DNA of 64,000 nucleotides, taken from assembly GCA_009741485.1 (NCBI GenBank), contig CM019216.1, positions 20,684,384 through 20,748,383 of the forward strand, written 5' to 3'. The position numbers and the translations under genes are program-made. This DNA comes from Malurus cyaneus samueli. Lineage: Eukaryota; Chordata; Aves; Passeriformes; Maluridae. A model generated the notes under the pieces. The model was given only the letters and a program-made list of their open reading frames with translations, ran no database searches and was not told the origin of the DNA. This document shows, piece after piece, positions 22,791 through 34,639 of this stretch (the stretch's first letter is position 1; each line of letters starts with the position of its first letter).

Positions 22791-23919
22791 TCAGAAAAAA
22801 AAGCAAAACAAACCTCTTGACCAAAACACAATAAAAAAAGTATCAGAAGGTATTAGAAGAAACCCCTTCACACCTGATTTTTTCATGTGTATGTGTGCCT
22901 GTTTAGCTCTATTCAGTTTTTTGTTTGAATTGTATAAAACCGTTGAAACAAAATAATTTATTAGCTCAGTTTTATTTGCAAGGAAGGTTCAGTTGCCCTT
23001 TATATTATTGTTATATCTCAAGACAATGTTTCTTTACTTATGAGCAGATGTTTGAAATCCTCCAGGAGATTTTTATAAGACTATGGAAATGAACTTGGCA
23101 TGGGTACCGGTCTCCCAGGTGGAGCGGGTGAACACAAGCCTTCTTAGAAGTCTCAGATCAAGGCTAGTCAGAAAGAGCAACAGAGCCCAGCCACCAAAAG
23201 CCTAGTGCTTTGGTGACTGACAGGTACAGGCTCTTTCTGAAGCATGAAAAGGAATGCTAAATGATCTCACTGACAGAATAAATCTTCTATTTGTTTGGTC
23301 TGGACCAGATGTGCTAAAGGCTGATGTGGAAATGTCTGCTGATGCCAATCTCAGTTTAAATCACAATTTGGCAGCAGGGCTTTTTTCACCCCCACTCTCT
23401 GCTCTCCCCCATCCTCTTTTTTTTTTTTTTTTTTAAGTTGGCAAGGCCACTTAGTGTTCCTTAAAAAGTTTCAGCAATGATACAATTAATTGGAAATGGC
23501 CTTACTTGTTTTCCATAGGACTGTGAGGAGCAGCCTTGTAGGTTTTTGCTGCCTGCATGGCACAGAAACTGCTGGAAAATCAGGAGAAACTCTTTAAGGC
23601 CTCTGCTCCATCCTAACACCATCTGTCCAAGCCACATTATGCAGACTTGGATGCCTTTCTAAAACCTGGTCCATCAAAAATGGCTGAGAGAATTTCCACT
23701 CAGGTGGTTTGACATATCGCCACAGGCTGGGGATGTATCCTTGTCTTGCAGAATATTAGAAAAAAATAATAATCTGGTTAATAAATTTAAATCAGTGAAG
23801 CACTTAAAAATCTTTAATATTTTTATTTAATATAATCTTTACTTTCTACCATGCCTGGTGCCATCTTCTGCAAAAATAAGACCAAAAAAATTAATTGGAA
23901 AAAACTTCACAGATTTCTA
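22791..23919. other. Non-coding stretch
   Basis: AT-rich unique sequence with a T-tract at 23418-23434. No exon or transposon recognised. Confidence 0.5.
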
Positions 23920-24022
23920 AAATGGTTTGGATTGGAAGGACCCTTAAAAATTAATCAGTTCCAACCCTCTACCACAGACAGGGACACCTTCCACTAGAAC
24001 CTGCTACTTAGAGCCCCATCCA
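23920..24022 (-). mobile_element. CR1 3'-end fragment
   Basis: AAAATGGTTTGGATTGGAAG, 'gacccttaaaaattaatcagttccaaccctctaccacagacagggacaccttccactagaacctgct', 'agagccccatccag'. About 100 bp. Confidence 0.92.
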
Positions 24023-26589
24023 GATTTTACTTATTTATTTTGTCACTGAACATGTGGTCAAAATGCCTTAATTTTTCCCTATAAGTGAAATTTTCCTAGA
24101 GGTTTATTTGAAGATATTCAAGCATCAGGCAAGAAATAAAAAATATAAAAAAGAAAAAAGAGTGGAAACATAATTGTTACAATGTGATATTATTATCTAT
24201 TGTGTGATAAATAGAGACACAAAAACCCCTGGTTTCATTGAAATCTTGGAAAAGATTGAACAAGTTTGACAGTCCTGAGCAGAAAATCTCTGGCTGAAAG
24301 AAATTACAGTTTTCTTTTAGAACCAAAAGCATGGAGAAAACAACAGAAAGGCATTGAAAGAGAGGGATGTATCTGGTCAAGCTTTGCTGTCTGTAAAACC
24401 CCATAAAAGACACCATTGGAATTATCAGACTTCACAGACTTTGTCTATATATGGATTGAAAAATTTCTAGATTCTATTGTTTTTTTTATCAGAAGGAAAG
24501 CCACTGCATGTCACAGCAGACCAGACACGCAAAGCGACTGCTCAAACATCCAAGGAGTTCATGGTTCTGTGCCAGTTTTAGACAGCCAAGTCCTCAAATT
24601 GTATTTTCATTGACAGAAGAAGGTGGATAACCTTCACAAGTAAATCAGGCTTTTCATTTTCAGTGGTGAAACTGAAAATTATTTTCCTTGTGGCCAAGTG
24701 AAGGCAATGTGATCAAAATATGTTGCAGGAGGATTGTCTTGGGACAAACAACTGCACCACGAAACTGAGGTTAGGGTAGCAGGGATGGAGGATACAGCAC
24801 TAGCGTGGACAGGATTCACCTTTCTTACACTGTGGGTAAGTGCAAATTTTGGTAGAATTTGAAAATCCTGTGGGACGTGTGAGGTGCCTCCAACTGGTGA
24901 CCATAATGCCAACAATAAGGATAGTTAGGAAGGATTGACCAAGCAGCTGCAATCAGTACTTAACTCCAGGAACCTCATTCACATATTTTGTGAGCATCCA
25001 GCAGCCTAAATATTTTTCAGTTTGCCAGGATGAAAATGTTTACGGTCTTAATGATCATTTTGTCATCAGTTCCCTATTTCTGTACCAGCTCTCAACTAGT
25101 GACCATGGTCTCTCAGCTTTCCCCCACATCCAGGGGAGCTTTTTCTGTGGCACCAGTGGTAGTGACAGCCTGGTCAGACTCCAGAGCTCCCGTTGCAGAT
25201 GTGTTGATGGGACTTTATGAGCCAAAGGAGTGAATGTGCTTTAGAAATTCCTGTTGACTCCTAGAGTTCTTGAAACAACTGTTGAGAAAATCTTATTAAT
25301 GGCACCTTTGTTCACATGGAGATGCAGAATCCAAAAATCATCAGTTCTTTATTCTCTCCTTTTCTGCGCTCACAGGAGACACTGGGCCAGGTCATGGGAC
25401 ACTCAGTAGTGACCTGTCCATTGTTATAGCTGATATATCAGAAAGAAATAAAGGTGATCCTGTAAAATTACCCAGACCTTACTCATAGAATTTTCTTCAA
25501 AGGCATCTGCACTCTGACTGCTGAAGCAGCCTATTGTTTTGTGGTTCTGTTAGATGTGTCCTTGCTCCAGGAAAACCTGACAGCAACAATAGCAAAAAAT
25601 AGGAGTGAATATCAAGTATACACTGTAATGCATATTTCATCAGAGCTCGGCAGCTCTTTCTCTGACTCAAAATAAATTCTCCTCTTTCACTCTGACTCCC
25701 AAAATATAAACACAACACAAAGCCTTTCCAAAATACATTCATGAAAAGTGTGGGTCCACTTTCTCAGGAGTGCTGGAACTTCAGAGTACTGTTTGTTTAA
25801 CTGGAAATCCCAAATTATATCCACAGTTAATAGAGAAGCTGCTACTTTAAATATCTGTTTTCATTTCTCTGAATACCAAGATAGACTTTTTCTCCAATTA
25901 ATGCGGTGAAAACACGCTTTCTGTTCTTATTTAAATGTCAAGGTGTCAGATCGTTTCTTTACAGCTCAAACAGGAGACACGTGTTTACAAAAAAAATAAA
26001 ATAGAATAGTTCAGTCAGAGCTGCAGTTAATAATTTCAGAAATGATACAACAAGGTAGAATTACTATTGTATTATGGTAGAACATGACATAATTATGACA
26101 GGCCTTGACATGTGCTGGGCATGATTGTCTGTCGAATGCAAGAAATCAAAATGCAGTTTAAGCTGGACAAATTCAGGCTGAGCAGAAGACTGATGTATTT
26201 TAATAATGAGAAGAATTAACCTTTGCAGCATGGATTTTGATGGATATTCTGTCTCAGGAAAATTTAGACGAAGGTTTTAAGATTTATTTTATTTAACTAA
26301 ATAAGGTGTTCATTTAATCACAGGGGTATTCAATGCTATTCAAACTAGATGAACAGTAATTTCTTCTAATTGACAGAAGATCTACTGTTAATGCTTCTTC
26401 CACAAAGCTGTCAAATATATTTCTTAAAGGAAGGTAGCTGCTATCAGTCCTCCTTTAGAATAATTAACCACAGTTTTACAGCTTCTACCTGCATGTCATT
26501 TAAAGAGACCTGCTTTGCAGTGAGTGGTGACACAGTCATGGCATCTCACCCAAACTTAACTGTCTAATTATTAAACATGTTGTCTTCTC
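24023..26589. other. Non-coding unique stretch
   Basis: AT-rich sequence with many short open frames. The frame at 25030-25233 begins with a hydrophobic run like a signal peptide but has no homologue I recognise and no transcript signals. No transposon recognised. Confidence 0.5.
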
Positions 26590-26870
26590 TATCTATTTTT
26601 GGGGTTAGTAAATTAATTTCTAAGATATAAACAGCACTGGAACGATGGTGGCCATTAACAAGCTGTTTTTAAAGCTAGGTGGTCCTTCCAAATGGATTTT
26701 AATTCGCTGTCTGTCTTTGCATTGATAGGCTCTCAGACATTCGTTAATTGTATCTCATGAGCTTTCTCAAATAAAATTAGCGCTTTCACAAATTTTATTC
26801 AAGCTTGGCAGGAGAATTTCAGAATATTACAGCGTGAACAGTGCTACAGGTAGAGCCTTTTTCTCCTTCA
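26590..26870. other. Candidate conserved non-coding element
   Basis: Repeat-free, non-coding, and rich in homeodomain-type cores (TTAATT, ATTAA) alongside isolated CpG (AACGATGG, TTCGTTAATTG, TAGCGCTTTC) that mutation would be expected to remove from neutral DNA. I infer possible constraint; nothing in a single genome proves it. Confidence 0.3.
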
Positions 26871-28282
26871 TAGTTAATCTAGAAACTTTCAGACTAAGTG
26901 CATTTTCCAGTTCTATGGTATTGGAGGAAAAGTGTAAGGCTTTATAGCCAAAGGGGCTATAAGTCAGAGTTATTTGAAGGATTAATATGCCAGAGGCCAT
27001 CATCTTTCAATATTGCAAAATGAGTTAATGGCTTTCATTGCATAGGCTATGAACCCACAAGGGATCCTGCTAAATTCTGACCTTCTGTCTATCATTGGGC
27101 ACTAAGTGTTACCCGATATCATACCCCTGATTTGAGTTAGTCAAAGAATTTAAATTTCAGGGTTTGTCAGGTGTGTGTCATTGGCAGAGAAAAGGAGAAG
27201 CCAAGGTGTGACCAAATCCTGAGGTTTCAAAGCATGGAAATCAATTGGATATTCTTTTCCTACTGTACATTTGAAGATAAATTTGCACCCTAATTGCACC
27301 TGAGCAGTAAAAGGCAACCTACTTCATCCACAAAATCCAGACCTTTGCCTGTCAGACCTAAGTGGAAATTTCGTTCCTGAAGAGTGCTCTGAGTATGAAA
27401 GAACAAAAATTGTCCATGCCATCTTTGAATACTGAGCATCATTATCATGGGTGTCTTTGAGGAAAGCCGAGAAAAACAAACCATCCAACCCCAAATATAT
27501 CTGAATAATGGTGTATTCAGGGAAAAAAAAAACAAACCACTTTTGGAGCCCTTCAGGCAACTGAGGCATGACACAGAATGGTTATGTTTCTTCATGAAAG
27601 CATTTTGAACATGTCAGGAGCACTTTATCTGTTTAGGGCACTGTGAAAGAGAAGTCTGAGGCCGTGCATGAATGGGGTTTGACCCATCCTTCCCACCCAG
27701 GATCCTTCTAGGCTGTGGCTGAGCTCCAGTTTGCAGGGCAATGGTGAGTAAAGACTATGTGAGCACTCACAGGGCCAAGTTTGTTTCCAGACAGAAAGAA
27801 TCTTTGCTTTTCAGAGGATAAGAGAGAAAAAAAGGAGAAACGAGAAAAAAAAAAAAACAAAAAAAAACATTGGTTGGAGGGCTTTTTTTTTCAGAAAGCT
27901 CTTGATGTCAGGGTCATGAGGGATGGGTTTTAATAGCCCAGACCACCCTCCCCTGGACCTCCACACCTTTTTCCTATGGATGTAGGAGCCCCATTTAAAC
28001 CCAGACCTGTGCTTCTGTCCCTGCTTGACCTAAGCTGTAGGTTTGCTGGCCTCCAGCCCTGCCTCTTGGATGGAATTTGGATATACTGCAGCCTTCTCCT
28101 CACACCTGTGTTTTGTCTTGTCCCATTTGGATCCTGACTGGGCTCTCTGGAGGGGTCATGAACCCTTTTTCTGCTGTGCAGATGGCCAAATATTGGAAAA
28201 AGAGCCCACCAAAGGGAACCTGAGAAATCTTCATCCTTGGAGGCAGTCAAGCTTCACTGGCCAAGGACCTGAGCTGACTGGG
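26871..28282. other. Non-coding stretch with A-tract
   Basis: Contains an A-rich run at 27846-27868. The segment 27900-28200 is higher in GC and looks repeat-like (for example 'tttgctggcctccagccctgcctcttggatgg'), but I cannot assign it to a family. Confidence 0.4.
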
Positions 28283-28466
28283 TGAGGCCCTGGCACAGGG
28301 TGCCCAGAGAGGCTGTGGCTGCCCCATCCCTGGAAATGTTCAAGGCCAGGCAGGACAGGGCTTGGAACAACCTGGGATGGTGGAAGATGTCCCTGCCCAT
28401 GGCAGAGCCCTGGAACTGGGCAATCTTTAATCACCCTTCCAGCCCAAACCATTCTGTGATTCTGCA
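28283..28466 (+). mobile_element. CR1 3'-end fragment
   Basis: GTGAGGCCCTGGCACAGGGT, 'gcccagagaggctgtggctgccccatccctggaaatgttcaaggccaggc', 'cttggaacaacctgggatggtggaagatgtccctgcccatggcag', ending 'ccaaaccattctgtgattctgc'. Little diverged compared with others here. Confidence 0.95.
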
Positions 28467-30631
28467 CAATCAAATTTGGCCCTGCTCTGATGGGGGGACT
28501 GGACCAAAAGAGTCAATGCAAGTGTTTTCTAACCTATCTTATTCAGTGCCTCTAGTAAAATCCTTAAAAAAAAATATTTAGCTACAGAAACTGCACAAGT
28601 GAACAGCACAAATGAACAGCTGATGTCTGAAATCACAACAGAATGGCAATTCTCCCTGTTCTATTTCTTCTCTCTGCCTTTATTAGCAGGGGCTGGTCTC
28701 TCAAAATGGACTTATTTCTCAGGAGCTCATCTGTTCCTTCTGTGCCAAGAACAAAGGAAAAGAAATATTTAAAATGAGTGTGATGTGAACAGGATCATTG
28801 CAAAGTAAAATGTTTTTCAAAGTTTCCCAGGAGGTATCACTGGTTTTTCAGATCCATCTGGAATTCAATCATTGTTACTTGCCAGCTGCTGCTGGGACCT
28901 TCCAGTTGTTTCTCCTCTTCTGGACACAACACGTAGTGGGAGCAGTTTTTTGCTGCTGATATAACTCTGAAGGACAGGCACATAAGCTGGGAATTCAGGC
29001 AGCTTTTTGGTTCTGCTTTTTGAACTGGACCAGATTTATTAAGTACTGTCTTGGCTGCTTACAGCTGGGTTAACAGGAGGGCACAATTTCTGAATGCTCA
29101 TGTAGAATAATGCCAGCAGAAAAATCTCCGCTGTACAATCCCAATGGCTTTATTTGAAGTTACATGCTCAATTTTAGAAAACATATATGGTAGGATTTAT
29201 ATTTTATATTTTATTCCCTGAAAGACAACCTCTAAAACATACAGATCTCTCTCTAAAAAATACCCACATTTAATTTAGGAAAGAAATAATAAGATTTTAC
29301 GAACTCCAGATATTAATGCTCACTATCTGCTAAATTGCTTGACCCTCATATAAAGCCAGCAAAAATCAAATAAAATCAAGTAAAATTCTACTTTAAACAT
29401 CACAAAATATTTTTCTGCCTCTTGCAGAGTCTGAATTTGGATTACTGACATGCTCTGGGTCCCTCACTGCCTGGAGAGCAGAGCTGCAATTGCAACCTTC
29501 TGCAGGTGCTGAACTCGAGCACTGCAATGACTCTGTGATCCATTGGAATCCTGAGCAGCGGAGAGTTTCACTTACACATCACATTCCCAGAAAGGTGCCT
29601 TCTTCTTTCTTATATTTCCTTGAAAAACTGATTTTATTTGAATTGCATTTCACAGATGTTTGAAGAGTTTTGTGAACACTGCTCAGTTTAGATGCCTCAG
29701 ACACCTGCAAGCTTAAGGTAAAAAGAAACAACAACAACAAAAAAAATCCAACTTAAAACAACTGCTTGGGAAACAACTGTTATGATGCGTGTCAATGACA
29801 GGGTTGGAAAGTGAGTAGATATAAATTTTTAGAAGTAGAATCAATGGACCCCTAAGGTGTGTTTTCCTGGGTGTCTTAGAGCTAGTCCTGCTTTGCACCC
29901 CATATTGATGCCTCGGAGGTTTGGCCTTTTAGTATCACACAAATCTAAAAGAAATGTGATAACACTGAACATGACAATGTGTTGCTAAAAACAAGCTGCC
30001 AAGCAGCTTAAAAAAGCTGTCAGACTACCTGTCAATAAATGTGCATTGTTTGGTGAAGTGGATCCCAGCTGCAAATTCTAGGAGATGAGAGGGTGTCGAA
30101 CACCCCACAAAGTTTCTCTCTGTCCCTGCAGGGTGTCAGGGCAATGAGGATGCAAACAAACTGAGGACATCAAAAGGAATCTCTCAGTAACATTATTGGA
30201 CTTTCTGGTGCATATTCAACCAGGCAGGCTCTCAAAACTTCTGTCAAATAATGGATCAAGACATTAATAATGGGATGAAGCCCTTTGCCCCTGAGTTATT
30301 GGTCTCAGCCTAGACAGGTAACAGATTTTGAGATGAGGACCTATTATGTGGTTGCCATTTGGCCAAAACAATAAAAATTCAAGGATATTGATATTCAGGA
30401 TTTCATTCTGTGACATTCTTAAATCAAGGATTGGCTTCAGGAAGGTAAGGCAGGGTTTGCCAAAGTGTCCTTCATGATGTGATCAAAACACAAGTTTATA
30501 CTCCCACAGCATTTTGCATATTGTTAGCAAAACTGTTGTATTAAAGCACCATTGTACAGGGTAATCACCCAAATATTTAATTCTGGGTAGATTTTGTCAG
30601 ACTGTGCTTTCTCTTGTAATATCAGGATTAT
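28467..30631. other. Non-coding unique stretch
   Basis: AT-rich, with an ACA-rich patch near 29728-29746. No gene or repeat recognised. Confidence 0.5.
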
Positions 30632-31125
30632 ATTATTCATGGAACCATAGACTCATTAAGTTTGGAAAGAACTTCTCAGATCGTTGTGTCCAACCTTTGA
30701 CCCAGCCCTATTTTGTCACACAACCCAGAGCAGTGAGTGCCACATCCAGTCATTTCCTCCAGGGATGGGGACTCCCTGGGCAGCCCTTCCAATGCCTGAC
30801 CACCTTTTCCAGAAAGAAATTCTTCCTGGTGTCCAACCTGAACCTCTCCTGGCACAGTTTGAGGCCACGTCCTCCTGTCCTGTCCTTTGTTACCTGGGGA
30901 CAGAACCCAACCCCTCCAGCGATCCACTCCTGTCAGGGAGTTGTGCAGAGCCAGAAGGTCCCCCCTGATCCCTCTTTTCTCCAGGCTGAGCCCCTTTCCC
31001 AGCTCCCTCAGCCCCTCCTTCTGCTCCAGTCCCTTTCCTGGACACATTCCAGCCCCTCCATACCTTACCTGAATTGGCAAGTCCAGAACTGGACCCCATA
31101 TTCTCACTCTCCATCCCAGCAGACA
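30632..31125 (-). mobile_element. CR1 3'-end fragment, ~490 bp
   Basis: The longest 3' CR1 piece here. From its end inward: CATGGAACCATAGACTCATT, 'aagtttggaaagaacttctcagatcgttgtgtccaacc', 'cctccagggatggggactccctgggcagcccttccaatgcctgaccaccttttccagaaagaaattcttcctggtgtccaacctgaacctctcctggcacagtttgaggcc', 'gtcagggagttgtgcagagcca', 'ctccaggctgagcccctttcccagctccctcagcccctcc', 'tggacacattccagcccctc'. An antisense open frame of 206 codons (30604-31224) runs through it, but this is the non-coding 3' region read backwards. The moderate divergence suggests a fairly recent copy. Confidence 0.95.
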
Positions 31126-31961
31126 TCATTAGCTCAGTTAAATCTGCAGAGAATTGTTTACTGTAGTGCAGACAAATTCCACAGAGCTTTTTCCGTACTC
31201 ACATCTGCCATAAAACTCATATAATTCAGTGAAAATAGACATATCCACTGGAGGAAGTTTAAATAATATGGTTTTCATATCTTAAATAAGAATAAAGACA
31301 GACTGGCCATAAAACATTTGAAAATCTTAGTAGTGTCTACATATAAATAAATATGCTCAAAATATTTTCAGTGAGTTGACAGAATTTGCATCTGATTGAT
31401 ATCAAAAAGCTTCAGTTTTCTTTTCTTAACAGTACAAAGAAAAGAAACATCTAAAGCAAAGCATATTGGGCCTGTAAGTTTTTGGTGAAGATGTGAGAAA
31501 CTTGAGATTTGTCTAAATCATTTGGAATCAAATGGAAAAACATATGTCCCTGTGTAAGAGACAGAGGAATATTTCAGAGGCTACTCCAAGGACAAGGCCT
31601 TGCTTGAGACTGGCTTGGTCTGTCCTCACTGAGAGGAAGGCACAAACAAGAAAAATACAATTAAAGAAATGATTGAAGTGATAAATATGCATAAAAAATG
31701 GAATAAGAGTACATGGGAAGGACATAAATATTTTGAGATATAAAAAAATGAATGAACTGAGCAGAAATGTTCTGTATCTTGGAATTGTTTTTCTCCTTTA
31801 ATTCCTACTGTTTTGTTCCTTAATCTCTCTTTAAATTTCTTCTTATTGGTATGACTTGAGGAGAAGAGAGAGAGTGTTTTTCTGAAATAATGTGATTTTT
31901 TCCATGAGAATTACTGTGTGGATCAGAATCGTGCATCAATCCTGGTGCAAACAACAGGGGA
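31126..31961. other. AT-rich non-coding stretch
   Basis: No gene or repeat recognised. Confidence 0.5.
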
Positions 31962-32150
31962 TCACAGAATTATAGATTCTTTGTCTTTGTTGGTTGGAAA
32001 TGGATTCTATGGGTTTGGGTTGGAAGGGAAATTTAAGATCACATGTTTGTAACCCTTCTGCCATGGGCAGGGACAACTTCTGCTAACCCAGGCTGCTCAG
32101 AGCCCCACCCAGCCTGGCCTTGAACAGGGATGAGGCATCCACAACTTGAT
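31962..32150 (-). mobile_element. CR1 3'-end fragment
   Basis: GGATCACAGAATTATAGATT, then two versions of the 'ggttggaa' motif (one in 'ttggttggaaatgg', one in 'tttgggttggaagg') with a short insertion between. Then 'cccttctgccatgggcagggacaacttctgctaacccaggctgctcagagccccacccagcctggccttgaacagggatgaggcatccaca'. Confidence 0.92.
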
Positions 32151-32559
32151 ATTCATCCTGAAACAGGACTTTTCCATCTTTCCAGTTTTCTCCTTCATTC
32201 TCCGCCATGACAGCCCTGACAGTACCGAGTGTGATTTTCAACAACACAATCTCCAGTGGAATTTCAGAGAGCGGGATGGGAAAGAGTGAGGAGGGAAGAG
32301 AGCTGAGGATTCCTGTGCTTAGTTTAACCCTACTGAAGAGTTACCCAGATGTGCTGGGCTTTTTGTCATCTGAAGGTTTCTTTGTGAGCTGACAACTGAA
32401 CCTCTGTCTAAACACAACACATGGCAAATGGTGAAGCGGAGAAGTGACAGCTCAGTATGAAGTCTCAGTGCTCAGATTTTTTATTTTCTATTCAAATCAC
32501 TGTTTACAAGCTTCTCAAGCAACAGTTCCAGGATGCAAAATGGCATTCACTGTCCTCCC
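32151..32559. other. Non-coding stretch
   Basis: Flanks the CR1 above and may include a degraded remainder of it ('atattcatcctgaaacagg'). No gene recognised. Confidence 0.4.
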
Positions 32560-32850
32560 TCTCATTTGGCTTGGCAGAATAAAGGTCATGAGTGAGTCTG
32601 TCAGACTGAACGCCGCATCTTTTGCTCAGTGTGACAAACAAAGAGCTAATCTGATGCTGTAGGCTCTGTCACCTCTATCAAATCTCATTTTTGTCTTCAG
32701 TTTGTTGGCAGTTTCAAATGGCTGCTTTTCAAAAGGTTCTCTCCTGAATATGTGAATTTGGGGCCTTATATCTTTTTCTCCTGAGATGCTGACAAGCCGC
32801 TTAGTGCATGGACTAATGATTAAATCTCCTTTTCCAGTATATCATGTTTT
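32560..32850. other. Candidate conserved non-coding element
   Basis: About 290 bases with no repeat signature, containing the CpG-bearing run ACTGAACGCCGCATCTTTTG, an SRY/SOX-type AACAAAG core (32636-32642, in 'gacaaacaaagagc'), 'atggactaatgattaaatctcc' and long runs without homopolymers. Its texture resembles vertebrate conserved non-coding elements and seems vaguely familiar. I cannot confirm conservation or name a target gene. Confidence 0.4.
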
Positions 32851-33234
32851 TGCACTAGTGTAGTTTAGAGGGGGCTTTTCACATATATACTTATTTAAAC
32901 AGGCTCAGTTCAGCATTTCAGGTTTTTTTTGTTTTGGCTTTTTTTCCCTTCTTTCCCTTTGTAACGCAAAAATGTGAAATTAAAAGAGTCAGCTTTAACT
33001 TTAGTGTTGCAACACAGTTCCTTTCAACTTGCCTCAGTCCCACGAGTATCCTGTCACCTTAATTTCTGTTTAGAGGAAGACAGGTTTGTAGCACTCCTCT
33101 TAGTAATTCATCTCTGAAATAAGGTTGACTTGGGGCCTCGTGTCTATCTTGAAGTATAATAGTGTCATTTACTGTTAAAAGTGGCATCAAGAGATCCTTT
33201 CTTTTGTCACATTTGCAGTGTCTCCACAGAACTA
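32851..33234. other. Non-coding stretch
   Basis: T-rich patches near 32922-32948. No gene or repeat recognised. Confidence 0.5.
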
Positions 33235-33345
33235 GATATTTTTCTAAAGCTTGTGAGACTGGGCCCTGATCCTGCTAGTGATTTCTGCAAGGCAAACATT
33301 CTGAACCTGTGGCCTTTTACACCATGTCTCTTATACAAAAGAGGG
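33235..33345. repeat. Possible ancient amniote repeat relic
   Basis: 'gactgggccctgatcctgctagtgatttctgcaagg' resembles old amniote repeats with 'gggcctgatcctgc' headings. The resemblance is short and uncertain. Confidence 0.25.
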
Positions 33346-33521
33346 ACCTATTTTTTATAGCAGCCTGTGGCTTTTGATACTTAACAAAACCAGTGCTTAC
33401 TTCGGAAACTGAAATTTTTCCCTTTCATTCTGTTTAGTTCCTCTGTCTCAAGAATGTTAGTTTCTTTCAAATTATTTTTATTCTATTTGTTTTGTTTTGT
33501 TCATTTTTGTCATGTTTTGTT

Positions 33522-33697
33522 TCATAGAACCAGAGAAACACAGAATGGCCGGGGTTGGAAGGAACCTTAAAGATCATCTCATTCCAATCCCATCAAATGG
33601 GAAAGGACACCTTCCACTGGACCAGGCTGTTCCAAGGTGCTTCCAACCTGGCCTTGAACACTTCCAGGGATGGGGGCTCCACAACCTCTCTCAGCTG
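33522..33697 (-). mobile_element. CR1 3'-end fragment
   Basis: TCATAGAACCAGAGAAACAC, AGAATGGCCGGGGTTGGAAG, 'gaaccttaaagatcatctcattccaatccc', 'ggacaccttccactggaccaggctgttccaaggtgcttccaacctggccttgaacacttccagggatgggggctccacaacctctc'. About 175 bp. Confidence 0.95.
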
Positions 33698-34049
33698 AGT
33701 TAAGTTTGTTGAGCATTTTTAAAACTCAGACGTTTTAATTTCTGTGTGACTGACACTTCCTTGATTACATTAATACCATTTTCACCCTCCAAATCAGTGC
33801 CACCAGTCATACTTCTATTACAAATTTGATTTCCTCTGGTTTTGCCTCTCAAACAGGATATCATGTAAGTCAGAGGAAGACTGACATTTTTATGAAATCT
33901 GCATTTGATGCACTGTCTTGGCTTTCAGCTGCTACATTTCCCAGAATTAACCTGGGCTGTACCTCCTCCACACCCCAAGTACATTCCTAAGCTTTAGTGT
34001 ACAGGTGAATCCAAAATTATTCCCATTGTTCAGTGGCTTTTGGACATTG
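33698..34049. other. Non-coding stretch before the LTR insertion
   Basis: Unique sequence. Its last five bases (34045-34049, CATTG) form the left target-site copy of the LTR element. Confidence 0.55.
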
Positions 34050-34222
34050 TGTGTTGGTTTTGTTTGGCCCGGTTTTTGGTAGTGGGGGAACCACAGATGG
34101 CTCTGTGAGAAGCTGCTGGAAGTTTTCATCCCATCCAGCAGAGCCAATCCCTGATGGCTCTGAAGATGATGGACATAACACTGGCCAAGGCTGGGCCAGA
34201 TTGGTTACACCTCTGTGACAAC

Positions 34223-34230
34223 ATATTTAA
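34223..34230 (+). promoter_or_regulatory. TATA-like box of the solo LTR
   Basis: ATATTTAA in the context CAACATATTTAAGAAG, at a position that fits the U3/R boundary of this LTR class. Whether it still drives transcription is unknown. Confidence 0.35.
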
Positions 34231-34260
34231 GAAGAAATCAAAGCAAAAGGTGCATGATGG

Positions 34261-34320
34261 TTTTTTTTTTTTTTGTTGTTTTTTTTTGGTTTTTTGTTTG
34301 TTTGTTTTTTGGTTTTTTTT
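34261..34320. repeat. T/G-rich low-complexity tract
   Basis: Runs of T broken by G and GTTTG units. It lies inside the LTR just downstream of the TATA-like box and replaces a shorter T-run typical of this LTR class. Confidence 0.9.
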
Positions 34321-34639
34321 AGCCAGAGAAGGAGGCAGTAAGAACAAGTAAGGAACAACATGGAGACAGCAAGGGCAGTGGAGAAGGTGGTGGAGGAGCT
34401 GCTCTGGGTGCTGGAGCTGGGATTCCTTGCAGGCTGTGGTGCAGACCATGGTGGAGCAGCTGTGCCCCTGCAGCCCATGGGGTCCATGGGGGATGCAGAG
34501 ATCCACCCACAGTCTGTGGGGAAGGTGCCCACGCTGGAGGAGGCTGTGGTCAGAGAAAGGCTCAGTGGAGAGAGAGCCCCTGCTTCCAGGAAACAGCCTG
34601 TCCTTGGAGGAATGCACCCCGTGGGTGAGAAACCCACAC

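Noticed and set aside
25030..25233. Small secreted protein suggested by a hydrophobic N-terminus (67 codons)
   Set aside because: No cleavage-site context beyond a chance hydrophobic run, no homologue recognised and no promoter or splice support.
30604..31224. A 206-codon plus-strand open frame
   Set aside because: It runs antisense through the non-coding 3' region of a CR1 copy and shares only that repeat's sequence; no independent protein features.
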